From an uncultured Desulfomonile sp. (lineage in GTDB: Bacteria; Desulfobacterota; Desulfomonilia; Desulfomonilales; Desulfomonilaceae), in NCBI GenBank assembly GCA_903952205.1, contig CAJBEZ010000098.1, forward strand, positions 1 to 64,000: DNA of 64,000 nt. The letters are read 5' to 3'. Made by a program: the position numbers and the translations under genes. Position 1 is the stretch's first letter; the number at the start of each line of letters is the position of its first letter. The notes under the pieces are model-generated. The model saw nothing but the letters and a program-made list of their open reading frames with translations, ran no database searches and was not told the DNA's origin. This document shows, piece after piece, positions 16,490 to 25,462 of the stretch.

Positions 16490-17377
16490 TTACACCTTCC
16501 TGATTTCTCTGGAGGCAAAAAGCCCCTCAGGTTTGAAAATCAGGGTCAGAACCATGACCAGGTAGTTAAACAAAGACGCCCAGTCCGGGACCGTAGAAAC
16601 GGCGAAGGCATTGACTTCCCCTAGAATCAGAGCGCCCAGCCAAGCTCCCCAGAAATTTCCCATTCCGCCTATTACAACCACGATCAAGGAGTCTATAATG
16701 ACTTCAATTCCCGCTCCAGGAGAAACGGAGCGAAGAGGCGCAGCAAGAGCGCCTGCAAACCCTCCCATAGCTGTGGCTATTCCAAAGACCAGAGTCATTG
16801 TAAGAGGAACATTTATGCCTAATGACCCCAACATTTCTCGGTCCAGGGCCGCTGCTCTGGCTACACGCCCCGACCGAGTCCGGGACAAAATGAGCCACGC
16901 CAAAATTACAATAACGAGCCCAATCGCGATAATTGCGAGGTTATATGCAGGTATAGTAAGCCCGCCAATATTCACAGCCCCACCAAACCCCAAGGGCCTC
17001 GGCAAAGATTTATATTCAGTGCCCCAGATCAATTTCACGAGATCATCAATCACTAGGATAAAAGAATAGGTCAAAAGTATCTGAAATCCGCCCTCTTCAG
17101 CTCGCCCGTAGATCCTACGAAGGAATGTCGCCTCAGCGAACATGCCAAAGACCCCAGCGCCCAATGCCGCTATCAAAACAGATATCCAGAAATTGGCGTG
17201 CCAGACGGAAACCGCCTGATAAGCCAGATAGGCCCCAATCATGTAGAAAGAACCGTGGGCGAAGTTGAAAACCTTGCCAACACCGAAAATCAGAGTGAGT
17301 CCGCTGGCTACCAGGAAGAGCAAGGTAGCCATCGTCAACCCACTCAGAAATTGCATTATGAAAAAGGAAAGGTCCAT
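16490..17377 (-). CDS. livH: Branched-chain amino acid-type ABC transporter permease LivH
   Basis: 295 residues from ATG 17377 (MDLSFFIMQFLSGLTMATLL), which aligns best with LivH N-termini; an upstream GTG at 17392 is a possible alternative. The LTLIFGVGKVFNFAHGSFYM motif after the first membrane helix is the family hallmark, and ALDREMLGSLGINVPLTMTL is the cytoplasmic coupling loop. About eight membrane helices. Co-transcribed with the solute-binding protein gene 70 bases upstream. Confidence 0.93.
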   Translation of the reverse strand: MDLSFFIMQFLSGLTMATLLFLVASGLTLIFGVGKVFNFAHGSFYMIGAYLAYQAVSVWHANFWISVLIAALGAGVFGMFAEATFLRRIYGRAEEGGFQILLTYSFILVIDDLVKLIWGTEYKSLPRPLGFGGAVNIGGLTIPAYNLAIIAIGLVIVILAWLILSRTRSGRVARAAALDREMLGSLGINVPLTMTLVFGIATAMGGFAGALAAPLRSVSPGAGIEVIIDSLIVVVIGGMGNFWGAWLGALILGEVNAFAVSTVPDWASLFNYLVMVLTLIFKPEGLFASREIRKV

Positions 17378-17447
17378 TTGAAAAGTTCTCACTAGGGCAG
17401 ACAGGAAGTTACGCCCTGCGCCCCTGGCCAGCTAATTTATGATGATT

Positions 17448-18704
17448 CTATTTCTTTTTTAACTGCTCGATATAGTCTGGAGGTGGGAGTAAATCCTCCG
17501 CTTTGTATACTTTCCATTGTCCCAACATAAGTTTTGCGGGAGGGAATTTGTCGTTCCGCTCAGTTACCCCAATAGCCTGAACCTGAACAATCTGATGGGA
17601 CTTGGGATCAATATAGGAAGTGAAATCGTCGGGATCCTCTGGCAATTTGATTTTCATGCCTTCGAAGGCCTTTAACAAGGCATCAGTGTCGTCAGGATTG
17701 CCAACCTTGTTGACTGCTTCCGCTATGGCGTAAATGCCGGCGTAGGCGCCTTCAGCGGCATAGGTTGGATAACGACCGGTGCGCTTGAAAAATTTGTTGA
17801 CGTAATCCCGATTGAGTTCTGTTTCAGGCCAGTTGTTATGATGCCTGGCGCTCAGCACAAGGCCCTCTGGCAGGTCTGTACCCATAGCGGCCATAAGTTC
17901 GTAGTTTCCGCCGGCGTCCGGATGGAAGTAAAGGATTTTTTTGAATAGGTCATAAGGTTGAGCCTGTTTGATGAAGGCTACTGTGTCGCCTCCCCAGAAG
18001 CCGGCTACCAAAATGTCTGGCTTGTCATTTATGATTGAGGTGATAAAAGCTGTGTAATCAGGTGCAAAAAGCTTTGGCCAGTATTCTCCAACCGCCTTGA
18101 ACTCCACCCCAAAACGTGTCAGGTTGAACTTCAGTTCATCCCACTGATCGTGCCCGTAGGCATAGTCAGGGCCTATGTAGGCGATAGTTTTCCAGGGCTT
18201 TGTCTTTTGAAGTTCTTTGAGGTATAGAGCGCCGGCTGCCATAGACTGGAAAGTGTTATTGGAAACCCTAAAGTAATATGGCTGAAGTTTGTCCGTGGTC
18301 AACTGAGTTGAGGCGTGATCCGTCCCAATAAAGATTTTTTTGTTTTGTTTAGATACCTCGGTAACGGCCAAACCCACGGCGGAACTGACAACACCGAAAA
18401 GAAAATGAACTTTATCCTGGGTGACGTATCGCTTGGCCACCATTACGGAATAGTCCGGTTTTGCCTTGCTGTCGGTGTTGGTGAATTCGAGCTTGTAACC
18501 ATTTACGCCGCCTTTGCCGTTGATTTCCTCTATTGCCATTTCTGCAGCGTCAACGGAGTCCAAGCCATATAGACCGGCGCGGCCGGTCATGGGGTACAAT
18601 CCGCCGATCTTGATAACTTTTTCCTGTCCGCTTGCAGAAAAAGGTAACACTAGGCACAGGACCAAAGCCGGGATAAACCACAAAAAGTATTTGCGCTTAA
18701 GCAT
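17448..18704 (-). CDS. livK: ABC transporter substrate-binding protein (LivK-like)
   Basis: 418 residues. A signal peptide (MLKRKYFLWFIPALVLCLVL, cleavage near ASGQ) is followed by a type I periplasmic binding fold (KIGGLYPMTGRAGLYGLDSV; GGVNGYKLEFTNTDSKAKPD). There is no lipobox, so it should be free in the periplasm. It is the first gene of the minus-strand operon, 49 bases below a sigma54 promoter. Its ligand defines the pathway. The TGRAGLYGLDSV segment is longer than in classical LivK, as in members that bind amides, aromatic acids or similar compounds, but the ligand cannot be read. Confidence 0.93.
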   Translation of the reverse strand: MLKRKYFLWFIPALVLCLVLPFSASGQEKVIKIGGLYPMTGRAGLYGLDSVDAAEMAIEEINGKGGVNGYKLEFTNTDSKAKPDYSVMVAKRYVTQDKVHFLFGVVSSAVGLAVTEVSKQNKKIFIGTDHASTQLTTDKLQPYYFRVSNNTFQSMAAGALYLKELQKTKPWKTIAYIGPDYAYGHDQWDELKFNLTRFGVEFKAVGEYWPKLFAPDYTAFITSIINDKPDILVAGFWGGDTVAFIKQAQPYDLFKKILYFHPDAGGNYELMAAMGTDLPEGLVLSARHHNNWPETELNRDYVNKFFKRTGRYPTYAAEGAYAGIYAIAEAVNKVGNPDDTDALLKAFEGMKIKLPEDPDDFTSYIDPKSHQIVQVQAIGVTERNDKFPPAKLMLGQWKVYKAEDLLPPPDYIEQLKKK

Positions 18705-18752
18705 AGACCTACCTCCTCAGTTATCAGTTTGTTTCAAGCCATTCATATTTTC

Positions 18753-18768
18753 AGCAACAAATATGCCA
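18753..18768 (-). promoter_or_regulatory. Sigma54 (-24/-12) promoter of the transporter/oxidoreductase operon
   Basis: Minus strand TGGCATATTTGTTGCT matches the RpoN consensus TGGCACG-N4-TTGCW at all key positions (GG at -24, GC at -12, correct spacing). The predicted start of transcription is about 18742, some 38 bases above the ATG of the binding-protein gene. The adjacent upstream gene encodes a sigma54 activator, which fits. Confidence 0.8.
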
Positions 18769-18830
18769 GAATCAATGTGGCCGGGATCGTCAGCGGATTA
18801 TTGGGATTGGCGAACATTTTGAACTTTAAG

Positions 18831-18858
18831 TATAATATTGCAATAGTGCAATATTATA
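18831..18858. promoter_or_regulatory. 12-bp inverted repeat, likely activator binding site (UAS)
   Basis: TATAATATTGCA (18831-18842) and TGCAATATTATA (18847-18858) form a perfect inverted repeat around ATAG, centred about 100 bases upstream of the predicted start of the sigma54 promoter. That is the typical place for an enhancer site. A weaker related palindrome, TTGCAT-TT-ATGCAA, lies at 18917-18930, sharing the TGCA core; cooperative binding of the activator to both is plausible. Confidence 0.7.
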
Positions 18859-18932
18859 TTTTAAAAAATACGCCCCTAACTTTGAAAAGCAATCCTATGT
18901 TGCAAACCGTTGGTTGTTGCATTTATGCAAAT

Positions 18933-20705
18933 CTATTGCATTCTTGCATCAGTTTTTGATATCCCTAGTTTGAGCATTTTACGCCACATAGTTGTAGGAT
19001 GAATATCTAAGGCACGCGCCGCCATAGCAATACTCTTGTGGCGATGCAAGGCGCCCTGTATGACGTGAGCTTCAATCTTTCTCACTGCTTCCTGTAGCGT
19101 CGAACCCTCATCAAACGGATCATAATGAGCAGACGTCTGTTCTCTGAGTTCACCCGGTAGATCGGAAATAGAAATCAAATTGCCCTCACTCATTATCATC
19201 ATGCGTTCCATGATATTTATGAGCTCTCTCACATTGCCCGGGTAGTCATATTGCACAAGCATGTCCATTACGGCTGGATCCAAACGTTTGGAGCAGCGGG
19301 ATGCTCGGTTGAACTTCTCCAGCCTGTTTAACGCCAAAGCCGTAATATCGTCACGGCGCTCACGCAACGGTGGGATGTGAATTGGAATGACATTGAGCCT
19401 GTAATAGAGATCTTCCCGGAAACGCCCCTTTTGAACAAGATCTTTCAGGTTCTGGTTTGTAGCGGCGATTATTCGCACATCGACCGAGATTGCCCGTGTG
19501 CCGCCCAGACGAGTGAACATCTTGTCCTCAATCACCTGCAACAACTTCACCTGCGTGGCTGGCGTCAATTCCCCGACCTCATCAAGGAATACTGTCCCGG
19601 TGTGACCGACTTCAATCAAACCGGCCTTGCCCTCAGGGGAGGCTCCGGTAAAAGCCCCCTTGGTGTATCCGAAAAGCTCGCTTTCAATCAGTGAATCCGG
19701 TATCGCTCCACAACTGATCTTTATAAAAGGTCGTTCTTTTCTAGGACTAATCAAATGAATGATTCGAGCAAGCATACTCTTGCCGACTCCCGATTCTCCA
19801 TGCAGTAAAACAGACGCTTCTACGGCCGCTACCTTGATTGCCCTTCTTACTGTCTGAATCATGGAACTACTTTTAACTACCAAGTCTTGCAAGTGGTGCT
19901 GGAATTTTTCGAGTTCAAGCAGTGATTGGTAGTAGCGGGAACTCAACCGGCGGCTTTCTTCAAGTTGGTCTCTCACATCATTGAGAAGCGTTATGTCCCG
20001 TACGTTGGTCACCACTAGCGCTATCTTTTCTTCATCATCAAAGATCGGTGTGCCAGTGACCAGCAGGTGTTTGTCGCTCTTAATCTTTTGCATGATTGTG
20101 ACTTGATGCCTCTGTTCCAGGACATCAAGGGTCACAGAGTGGTCAAAGACACCCTCTCTGACGAGGTCGATCATATTTCGACCAAGCAGGTCTTCTCGTT
20201 TCAACCCGGTTATTCGTTCGTAAGCGGTGTTGACTCTGATCGTGTTCGCTTTACCGTCAGTAATATAGAGGCCATCGAACGAGGATTCAAAGATAGCTTC
20301 GAGTTCTCGGTGTAACTTCCTGTACCCCTGGAGACCAGAGATTAGGGCCTCATATTCTGAAATATCCTGAAAAACGCTAATGGCGCCTAACACTCTCCCG
20401 TTGACGACAATTGGGTTGCGGTTTGCGATTATGGTAGCTTGGGGGAGGACTATTTTTTTTCCGACTTGGGGCTCTCCGGACTCCAGAATAGTTTTTAGGT
20501 CACCCCAGGTTTCTGGTCGAATCTCTGCAAAATGCCGACCGACAGGAGATTTTGCTTCATTGCCGAGCATTATCCTCGCTGCTTTATTGTACAATAAAAT
20601 AACGCCATCACGATTAATGATCACTATGCCGTTGTGGGAAGCGTCCAGAATGTCGGACCAAGATACGGGGATGTCGGCACAATTGTGGCCAATCAGTTTT
20701 TCCAT
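18933..20705 (-). CDS. Sigma54-dependent transcriptional activator with two PAS domains
   Basis: 590 residues. N-terminal PAS (about 14-120, with SHNGIVIINRDGVILLYNKA) and second PAS (about 135-250, FESSFDGLYITDGKANTIRV); coiled-coil linker; AAA+ domain (about 270-500) with Walker A GESGVGKSMLARII, the sigma54-contacting GAFTGA loop, Walker B in VFLDEVGELTPATQ; C-terminal Fis-type helix-turn-helix (SIAMAARALDIHPTTMWRKM). It should sense a small molecule or redox state in the cytoplasm and activate the operon downstream through the palindrome at 18831-18858. Same strand as the operon, 228 bases upstream of it. Confidence 0.95.
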   Translation of the reverse strand: MEKLIGHNCADIPVSWSDILDASHNGIVIINRDGVILLYNKAARIMLGNEAKSPVGRHFAEIRPETWGDLKTILESGEPQVGKKIVLPQATIIANRNPIVVNGRVLGAISVFQDISEYEALISGLQGYRKLHRELEAIFESSFDGLYITDGKANTIRVNTAYERITGLKREDLLGRNMIDLVREGVFDHSVTLDVLEQRHQVTIMQKIKSDKHLLVTGTPIFDDEEKIALVVTNVRDITLLNDVRDQLEESRRLSSRYYQSLLELEKFQHHLQDLVVKSSSMIQTVRRAIKVAAVEASVLLHGESGVGKSMLARIIHLISPRKERPFIKISCGAIPDSLIESELFGYTKGAFTGASPEGKAGLIEVGHTGTVFLDEVGELTPATQVKLLQVIEDKMFTRLGGTRAISVDVRIIAATNQNLKDLVQKGRFREDLYYRLNVIPIHIPPLRERRDDITALALNRLEKFNRASRCSKRLDPAVMDMLVQYDYPGNVRELINIMERMMIMSEGNLISISDLPGELREQTSAHYDPFDEGSTLQEAVRKIEAHVIQGALHRHKSIAMAARALDIHPTTMWRKMLKLGISKTDARMQ

Positions 20706-20765
20706 AGTTTCTCAGGAGTGAATTAGTTTAGTGGTTAGGAACCATCAAACAACTATTCCGTGTTA

Positions 20766-22424
20766 CTAAGGAGTCTTGATAACGGACTGAAATTTTTTGT
20801 AGGCGCCCTGTAAAAACAGTTTCTTCCAATCCTCATTAGTCATGGGAGTTATTTTCCCCTTTTGAACAGTGTCATTCCATCCTTCAAAGAAGACCATCTC
20901 CATGCCAACCGCCTTAACGCCATCACTGAAAGATCTTTCAGTCTCAAAGGGGCCGATAGCCCACTGGAGAAAACCTTTGTCGGATCTGCCGTTTAAAAAA
21001 AAGACGTCCGCTGTAACAGTCGGATTACCAGGCAATATCGCGAACCGGTTTAGAAGTATCGATCCTTCTGAAGAGTTAGAGTCAATCGGCCCCCCTTCCT
21101 CAGATCCTTTCACAAGCAAATTGTAGACGTCTTCGTGAAACTCCTGTTCGCATACGGACGAACAGATTTTGTCCGCTCGGCTCAATTGCTTCAGGAAATT
21201 CCCGATATTTGGCTCGATGTATATCTTAACCTGTTTTTTCTCTTTTTCGGTAGATGGAGCCGCCGATTTAGGCACAAGAGTTGTCTGTTTGGTAACCAGA
21301 ATTGTCTGTTCAGCGAGTGCCGTCAGACATGCAGAGCCTGTATTGATCGAATACTTGGAAGAGGAAACAACCGGCAAATCCAGAATCGTTTTTAAACACA
21401 GCTCATAAAAGGAAGCTCCTGATGCGTCCGGGTTGAACTGTGTTTGGTTTAACCCTGGAACCCCAATTTTAGGGCCTTTCTTACCAAAAAAGACATTGTT
21501 TATTGCCAGAGTGTCCGAGACCTTTTTTCTGTTAACTTTGGGATCATGGGCCAAAAAGGCTTCTGTCAGGTTATCTATCACTGATTGGTGCAAACAGTAG
21601 CGCTCGCCCAGGAACTGGACGCCGACCCCCATGGCCTTGTTGACTCTTGGGATGTTCTTGTCCCTGGCGTAAGCCAGGACATCTTCAACAGTAAGAGAAA
21701 CATCGTCATTTATTAGTCCCTTAAAAGACGGGAGATCGGACGGGCCTACAAGTCGCTCGTAAAACGTGGAGATTAGGTTGAGATTATCCAGCGCTTTTGA
21801 GTTTTCGGGCTTGGCAAGTCCTTTAAGAATTTCCACAGCCGTCTCAAAAGGGAAAAGCATATACAGCCTTTGGGCAAACCACTTCTGTTCGACTTTGACA
21901 TCGAATGTGGCTTTGCAGAGGAATTGCGTCCCCCTAAAGTACCGGCTCAAGTCTTCTGATGAAGCGTAATGTCCCCGTGGCGTGTTTTGAGGGTCGTTAT
22001 TGAATTCGGAAACCCTTTTCATAACCTCTTCTGCAACTTGAGTCTGGATTTCAGCATCAGGGTTGACGAGCTTGCGAGCCATTTCAACGAATATTAGAGC
22101 GTCGCCATTCATCCCCATTTGCTTAATTTGATCACAGAGATCTTTCAGTCTCGGATATAGGACTGATTGTTCATATTCTATGAGAATTTTCTGTGTTTTA
22201 AGTTTTGTCGCCTGGAAGATAAAATTTGCTGGAAAATAAATATCCTTGCCTGCTTCAACCTGTTCGGCGTACCAATTCTGAGGGGAATCTATCGGCTTCA
22301 GAAAACGTGACTCTTCCGGGAACTTACTTTTCTCGGTTGCTGACGCTCCCAGTGGAGCAAGACAGAGCATAACCATGGCGATGGCCATCGCCACCTTGTG
22401 CGCCGAACTCAGAAGTATTTTCAT
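20766..22424 (-). CDS. Exported protein of unknown function (552 aa)
   Basis: The start at ATG 22424 is chosen because AAGGGGAC lies upstream and it puts a signal peptide first (MKILLSSAHKVAMAIAMVML, cleavage near ASATEK). The mature protein is soluble, mixed helical, with no recognised domain; Cys residues occur in EMARK-distant places such as ADKICSSVCEQEFHEDVYN and STGSACLTAL, which could form disulphides. It is divergent from the ECF sigma factor gene, sharing a 272-base intergenic region, so it could belong to the same envelope-stress regulon. That link is inference from position. Confidence 0.6.
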   Translation of the reverse strand: MKILLSSAHKVAMAIAMVMLCLAPLGASATEKSKFPEESRFLKPIDSPQNWYAEQVEAGKDIYFPANFIFQATKLKTQKILIEYEQSVLYPRLKDLCDQIKQMGMNGDALIFVEMARKLVNPDAEIQTQVAEEVMKRVSEFNNDPQNTPRGHYASSEDLSRYFRGTQFLCKATFDVKVEQKWFAQRLYMLFPFETAVEILKGLAKPENSKALDNLNLISTFYERLVGPSDLPSFKGLINDDVSLTVEDVLAYARDKNIPRVNKAMGVGVQFLGERYCLHQSVIDNLTEAFLAHDPKVNRKKVSDTLAINNVFFGKKGPKIGVPGLNQTQFNPDASGASFYELCLKTILDLPVVSSSKYSINTGSACLTALAEQTILVTKQTTLVPKSAAPSTEKEKKQVKIYIEPNIGNFLKQLSRADKICSSVCEQEFHEDVYNLLVKGSEEGGPIDSNSSEGSILLNRFAILPGNPTVTADVFFLNGRSDKGFLQWAIGPFETERSFSDGVKAVGMEMVFFEGWNDTVQKGKITPMTNEDWKKLFLQGAYKKFQSVIKTP

Positions 22425-22696
22425 TGAAGTCCCCTTGCAAGGCCATCCTGTGCAGGCCATTTTGTTGGTCGCTGATTGTACATTCGGAACTTGTCAGGAT
22501 ATCTGACAATCCACTGGATTTCGGTTAAATGATACTGCGCCTGGGTTGAGTCGGTCAAGTTAGTTCTTAACTACCCAAAATTTGTTGTCATAATCTTTTA
22601 TGAAATCCGAATCATTTTAGATAGCAATCCGAGAAGGGTTAATGATATGAATCATTGTTATTCCTATCTTTATTTTGGCTCATTTAGCAGTGAGTT

Positions 22697-23302
22697 ATGG
22701 TCTCGATCAACGAAAACAAGGACTTCACTCTCGTGGGGCAATGCCTTTCAGGGTCAGAATCCGCATGGATGGAATTTTATTCGCGCTTTGAAAGACTCGT
22801 TCGAATGGTTGTAAGGAGGCGGTTGCACAATTCTGAAGATGCAACCGAAGACGTGGTCCATGATGTTTTCATAACGCTTATATCTGCCCTTAAAAACTAC
22901 AATTCATCATATTCATTGCAGAATTTTGTCTGCACGATTGTAGAACGAGTGTGCGTAGACCGATACCGTTTTTCTAATGCCTCCAAAAGAAACGCTGAAA
23001 CCCATTCGCTGGACGATGAGAATTCCGGAGTTGTTTATCAGGTGATGAAAAGTTCGAACCAGCCGTGCCAGGAAGAAGCGCTGATTCTTGCGCAGGAAGC
23101 AGAGATAGTTAGGCGAGCATTGCGTTTACTCGGAATGAAGTGCCGTGAGCTACTCAAATTGCGATATTACGACGAGGCCCCGTACTCAAAAATTGCGGAA
23201 CTTACTGGGATTACTGAAAATACGCTGACCGTTCAGACTTCGCGCTGCATTCGAGAACTCAGGAACATTCACCGGAATCTTGTTCAGAGCGGGTACAAGT
23301 AG
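22697..23302 (+). CDS. ECF-type RNA polymerase sigma factor
   Basis: 201 residues. Region 2 covers about 20-90 (WMEFYSRFERLVRMVVRRRL, DATEDVVHDVFITLISALKN, QNFVCTIVERVCVDRYRFSN) and region 4 about 135-195 (CRELLKLRYYDEAPYSKIAE, LTGITENTLTVQTSRCIREL). It should direct transcription of an envelope-linked regulon. The stop TAG overlaps the GTG start of the anti-sigma gene (TAGTG), so both are made together. The RBS before ATG is weak. The downstream row of exported caspase, CHAT and OmpA genes is the natural candidate regulon, but no shared promoter motif was established. Confidence 0.9.
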   Translation: MVSINENKDFTLVGQCLSGSESAWMEFYSRFERLVRMVVRRRLHNSEDATEDVVHDVFITLISALKNYNSSYSLQNFVCTIVERVCVDRYRFSNASKRNAETHSLDDENSGVVYQVMKSSNQPCQEEALILAQEAEIVRRALRLLGMKCRELLKLRYYDEAPYSKIAELTGITENTLTVQTSRCIRELRNIHRNLVQSGYK

Positions 23303-24411
23303 TGAAGACTCTTGATAAAAATAACAGGGAGAACCACCCCCGAGACATGCTCCTCGGGTATCTCGAAGGGACTCTGTCCGTAGAAGATCATGACATGGTG
23401 CGTGGACACTTGGCGCAATGCGAAGAATGCGCTTCGGAAATTGATTCATTGGGCAAGTTGGCGGAAATATTGAAATCGGAAAAACATGTTTTTTGTCCCG
23501 AACCATGGGAGTGGTATGAATTCATAGAAAATCGACGTGACCCCGGCGGGAGACTATCCTCACACTTGGAAATCTGCCCCTTGTGCAGCGCTGAAATAGC
23601 CAATTACAATCATAGCGCCACTCAGGAAACTCTACCCACGATAATCAAAGAAGCTCTCAACAAAGCTTACCCGGAAACTTCTCATTTCAACCAGTCTGAG
23701 TCGAACAATGGCGTCACGTGGATCCCAAACTGGTTGAGCCCTATGTTCCGGTTCCCAACGCTGGCGTTTGGAGCCGCCTTGGCGGCAATCCTTGCGGTAG
23801 TCTTACTGTATCCCCGTGGAAATGTCCCAACCTTCATTGGGGTTAGTTCAGAGGATTGGGAAGAAGCTCGCCCCGTGGCCAAAACAAAATCAGCGCTACC
23901 CAAGTCTGTCCCGGCTCAAAAGGAATCTAAAGCGGTTGGCGCCAATTCACAGTTCCAAAATCGTACTCCCAAATCTCAATCTGTTGAGCAATCGAAACCA
24001 AAGGTCGCCCTTGTTGTCGTATTTTCTGGATTCGATAAGCCTTTGCCGCAGTCAACAGTGGATTCGCTTTATGAGCAACTCAGGCCAAGAGCGGATTTAG
24101 AGAAAAGATTTCAATTCTCAACACCGGCGCAATTGAAACAATTCCTGGACAAAACCGTAGGCCGAAATCTTTCCCCAACCCGGATATTGAGAGAATTCTA
24201 CAAGGAATCTTCAATAAATTTCTCCCTTGTAGAAAATGTTAAAGCTGATAAAGATAAATTCGGACTAAAATCGCAGCTTGTTGATACACACAACGACCAA
24301 ATTTTGGCTGAGTCCATTCAGTCGGGGTTATCTGGGACCGAATTGGCTTCGAGGATAAATGACTCATTAGCGTTGTTAAATGATGTGAAAATCGAAAAGC
24401 GGACTAAATGA
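23302..24411 (+). CDS. Membrane anti-sigma factor with zinc-finger domain
   Basis: 369 residues. N-terminal anti-sigma zinc finger of the HxxxCxxC type (VRGHLAQCEECASEID), then a second one (SSHLEICPLCSAEIANYNH, with WYEF before it), a single membrane helix at about 151-172 (FPTLAFGAALAAILAVVLLY), a Pro/Lys/Gln-rich linker and a C-terminal domain beginning KVALVVVFSGFDKPLPQS. The last domain, predicted periplasmic, is shared with the C-terminus of the protein at 57707-60115. It should hold the cognate sigma factor inactive until a periplasmic signal arrives. GTG start, coupled to the sigma gene. Confidence 0.85.
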   Translation: MKTLDKNNRENHPRDMLLGYLEGTLSVEDHDMVRGHLAQCEECASEIDSLGKLAEILKSEKHVFCPEPWEWYEFIENRRDPGGRLSSHLEICPLCSAEIANYNHSATQETLPTIIKEALNKAYPETSHFNQSESNNGVTWIPNWLSPMFRFPTLAFGAALAAILAVVLLYPRGNVPTFIGVSSEDWEEARPVAKTKSALPKSVPAQKESKAVGANSQFQNRTPKSQSVEQSKPKVALVVVFSGFDKPLPQSTVDSLYEQLRPRADLEKRFQFSTPAQLKQFLDKTVGRNLSPTRILREFYKESSINFSLVENVKADKDKFGLKSQLVDTHNDQILAESIQSGLSGTELASRINDSLALLNDVKIEKRTK

Positions 24412-24469
24412 TTTATTAACAAACCCGCAACCACGTTCTGTGGGAATTGTGATAAGGGAGGGCTCAACA

Positions 24470-25462
24470 ATGAACCGGAAATCCATCGCCTACCTCTTTG
24501 GCTTGGTTTTAATCATGACGGTCTTTTGCTCCGCTGTTCCAGGGATGACCATGGAAAACGGTCCCGGTATGCAGTCCAAAGGGGACAAGTGCTTAGCCGC
24601 AAAAGAAAAATATAACGAGGGGGTTCAATTAATAAATTATAAGGCTCGTCGTGAAGCTTTTCAAAAAGCCGTGGAACTTTGCCCAGATTATGCTGAAGCG
24701 CATGTAAACCTTGCTGACGCTCTCGAAAAACTAGGAGTGGAAGAAAGGGCAAAGTTTAGTGAAGAAAAGGTCAAGAATGGGAACAAACTGCTGGATGACG
24801 CCGTAGAACATTACTCCAGAGCCCTCAAGTTAAAACCGGAACTGGTGGCCGCCCAAATCGGCCTTGGTGATGTGTACGTTTCAAGGGGAAGCTATCCACT
24901 TGCCATTGAGCAATACAAGAAGGCCCTGAAACTTAAACCAGAGAATTTCGGAGTGGAAGCACGGTTGAAAGGAGCTGAAGGACTAGCTGGCGCTAACTCA
25001 AATGAGGTAAGGACAGGGTCTCAGATAATCAGAGACGTGAAAGAAAAAAATCTGACAGTCGCATTAAAAACAATGGGGATTGAGGATTACACGGTAGCTG
25101 ACACTGCCAGGCAGTCCTTCAACAACATCCTTTTTGAAGGATGGTCTTCCGCTATACGACCAGGTGAACCGGTCAACCAGTTGAACGAAATCGGAAAGGC
25201 TCTGGCGTCCAAGGAGATGTCGTCTTTCAAATTCATAATTGAAGGTCATGCCAACGCTGCCGGCCCTTTTGATCGCAACATGGTTGTATCGAACGAAAGG
25301 GCAGCGGCTGTAAAGGAATATCTTGTCAAGAATTATAGAATAGATCCCAGTAGAATCATAACTCAAGGTTTCGGATACAATTCGCCCAAACATAATCCGG
25401 CTACCGATGCTCTGAATCGCCGGGTCGAAATCGTCTTCTTTAATGAGGAAAACAAAAAATGA
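24470..25462 (+). CDS. Exported TPR-OmpA protein
   Basis: 330 residues from ATG 24470, with GGGAGGG 7 bases upstream. Signal peptide, then three to four TPR units (YNEGVQLINYKARREAFQKA; KLKPELVAAQIGLGDVYVSR), and a C-terminal OmpA peptidoglycan-binding domain (IIEGHANAAGPFDRNMVVSN, SNERAAAVKEYLVKNYRIDP, FGYNSPKHNPATDALNRRVE). It likely anchors partners to peptidoglycan in the periplasm. Its N-terminal TPR part is clearly paralogous to the protein at 41568-42443. The stop overlaps the start of the caspase gene (ATGA). It contains an octapeptide, MGIEDYTV, also found in the next protein. Confidence 0.85.
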   Translation: MNRKSIAYLFGLVLIMTVFCSAVPGMTMENGPGMQSKGDKCLAAKEKYNEGVQLINYKARREAFQKAVELCPDYAEAHVNLADALEKLGVEERAKFSEEKVKNGNKLLDDAVEHYSRALKLKPELVAAQIGLGDVYVSRGSYPLAIEQYKKALKLKPENFGVEARLKGAEGLAGANSNEVRTGSQIIRDVKEKNLTVALKTMGIEDYTVADTARQSFNNILFEGWSSAIRPGEPVNQLNEIGKALASKEMSSFKFIIEGHANAAGPFDRNMVVSNERAAAVKEYLVKNYRIDPSRIITQGFGYNSPKHNPATDALNRRVEIVFFNEENKK

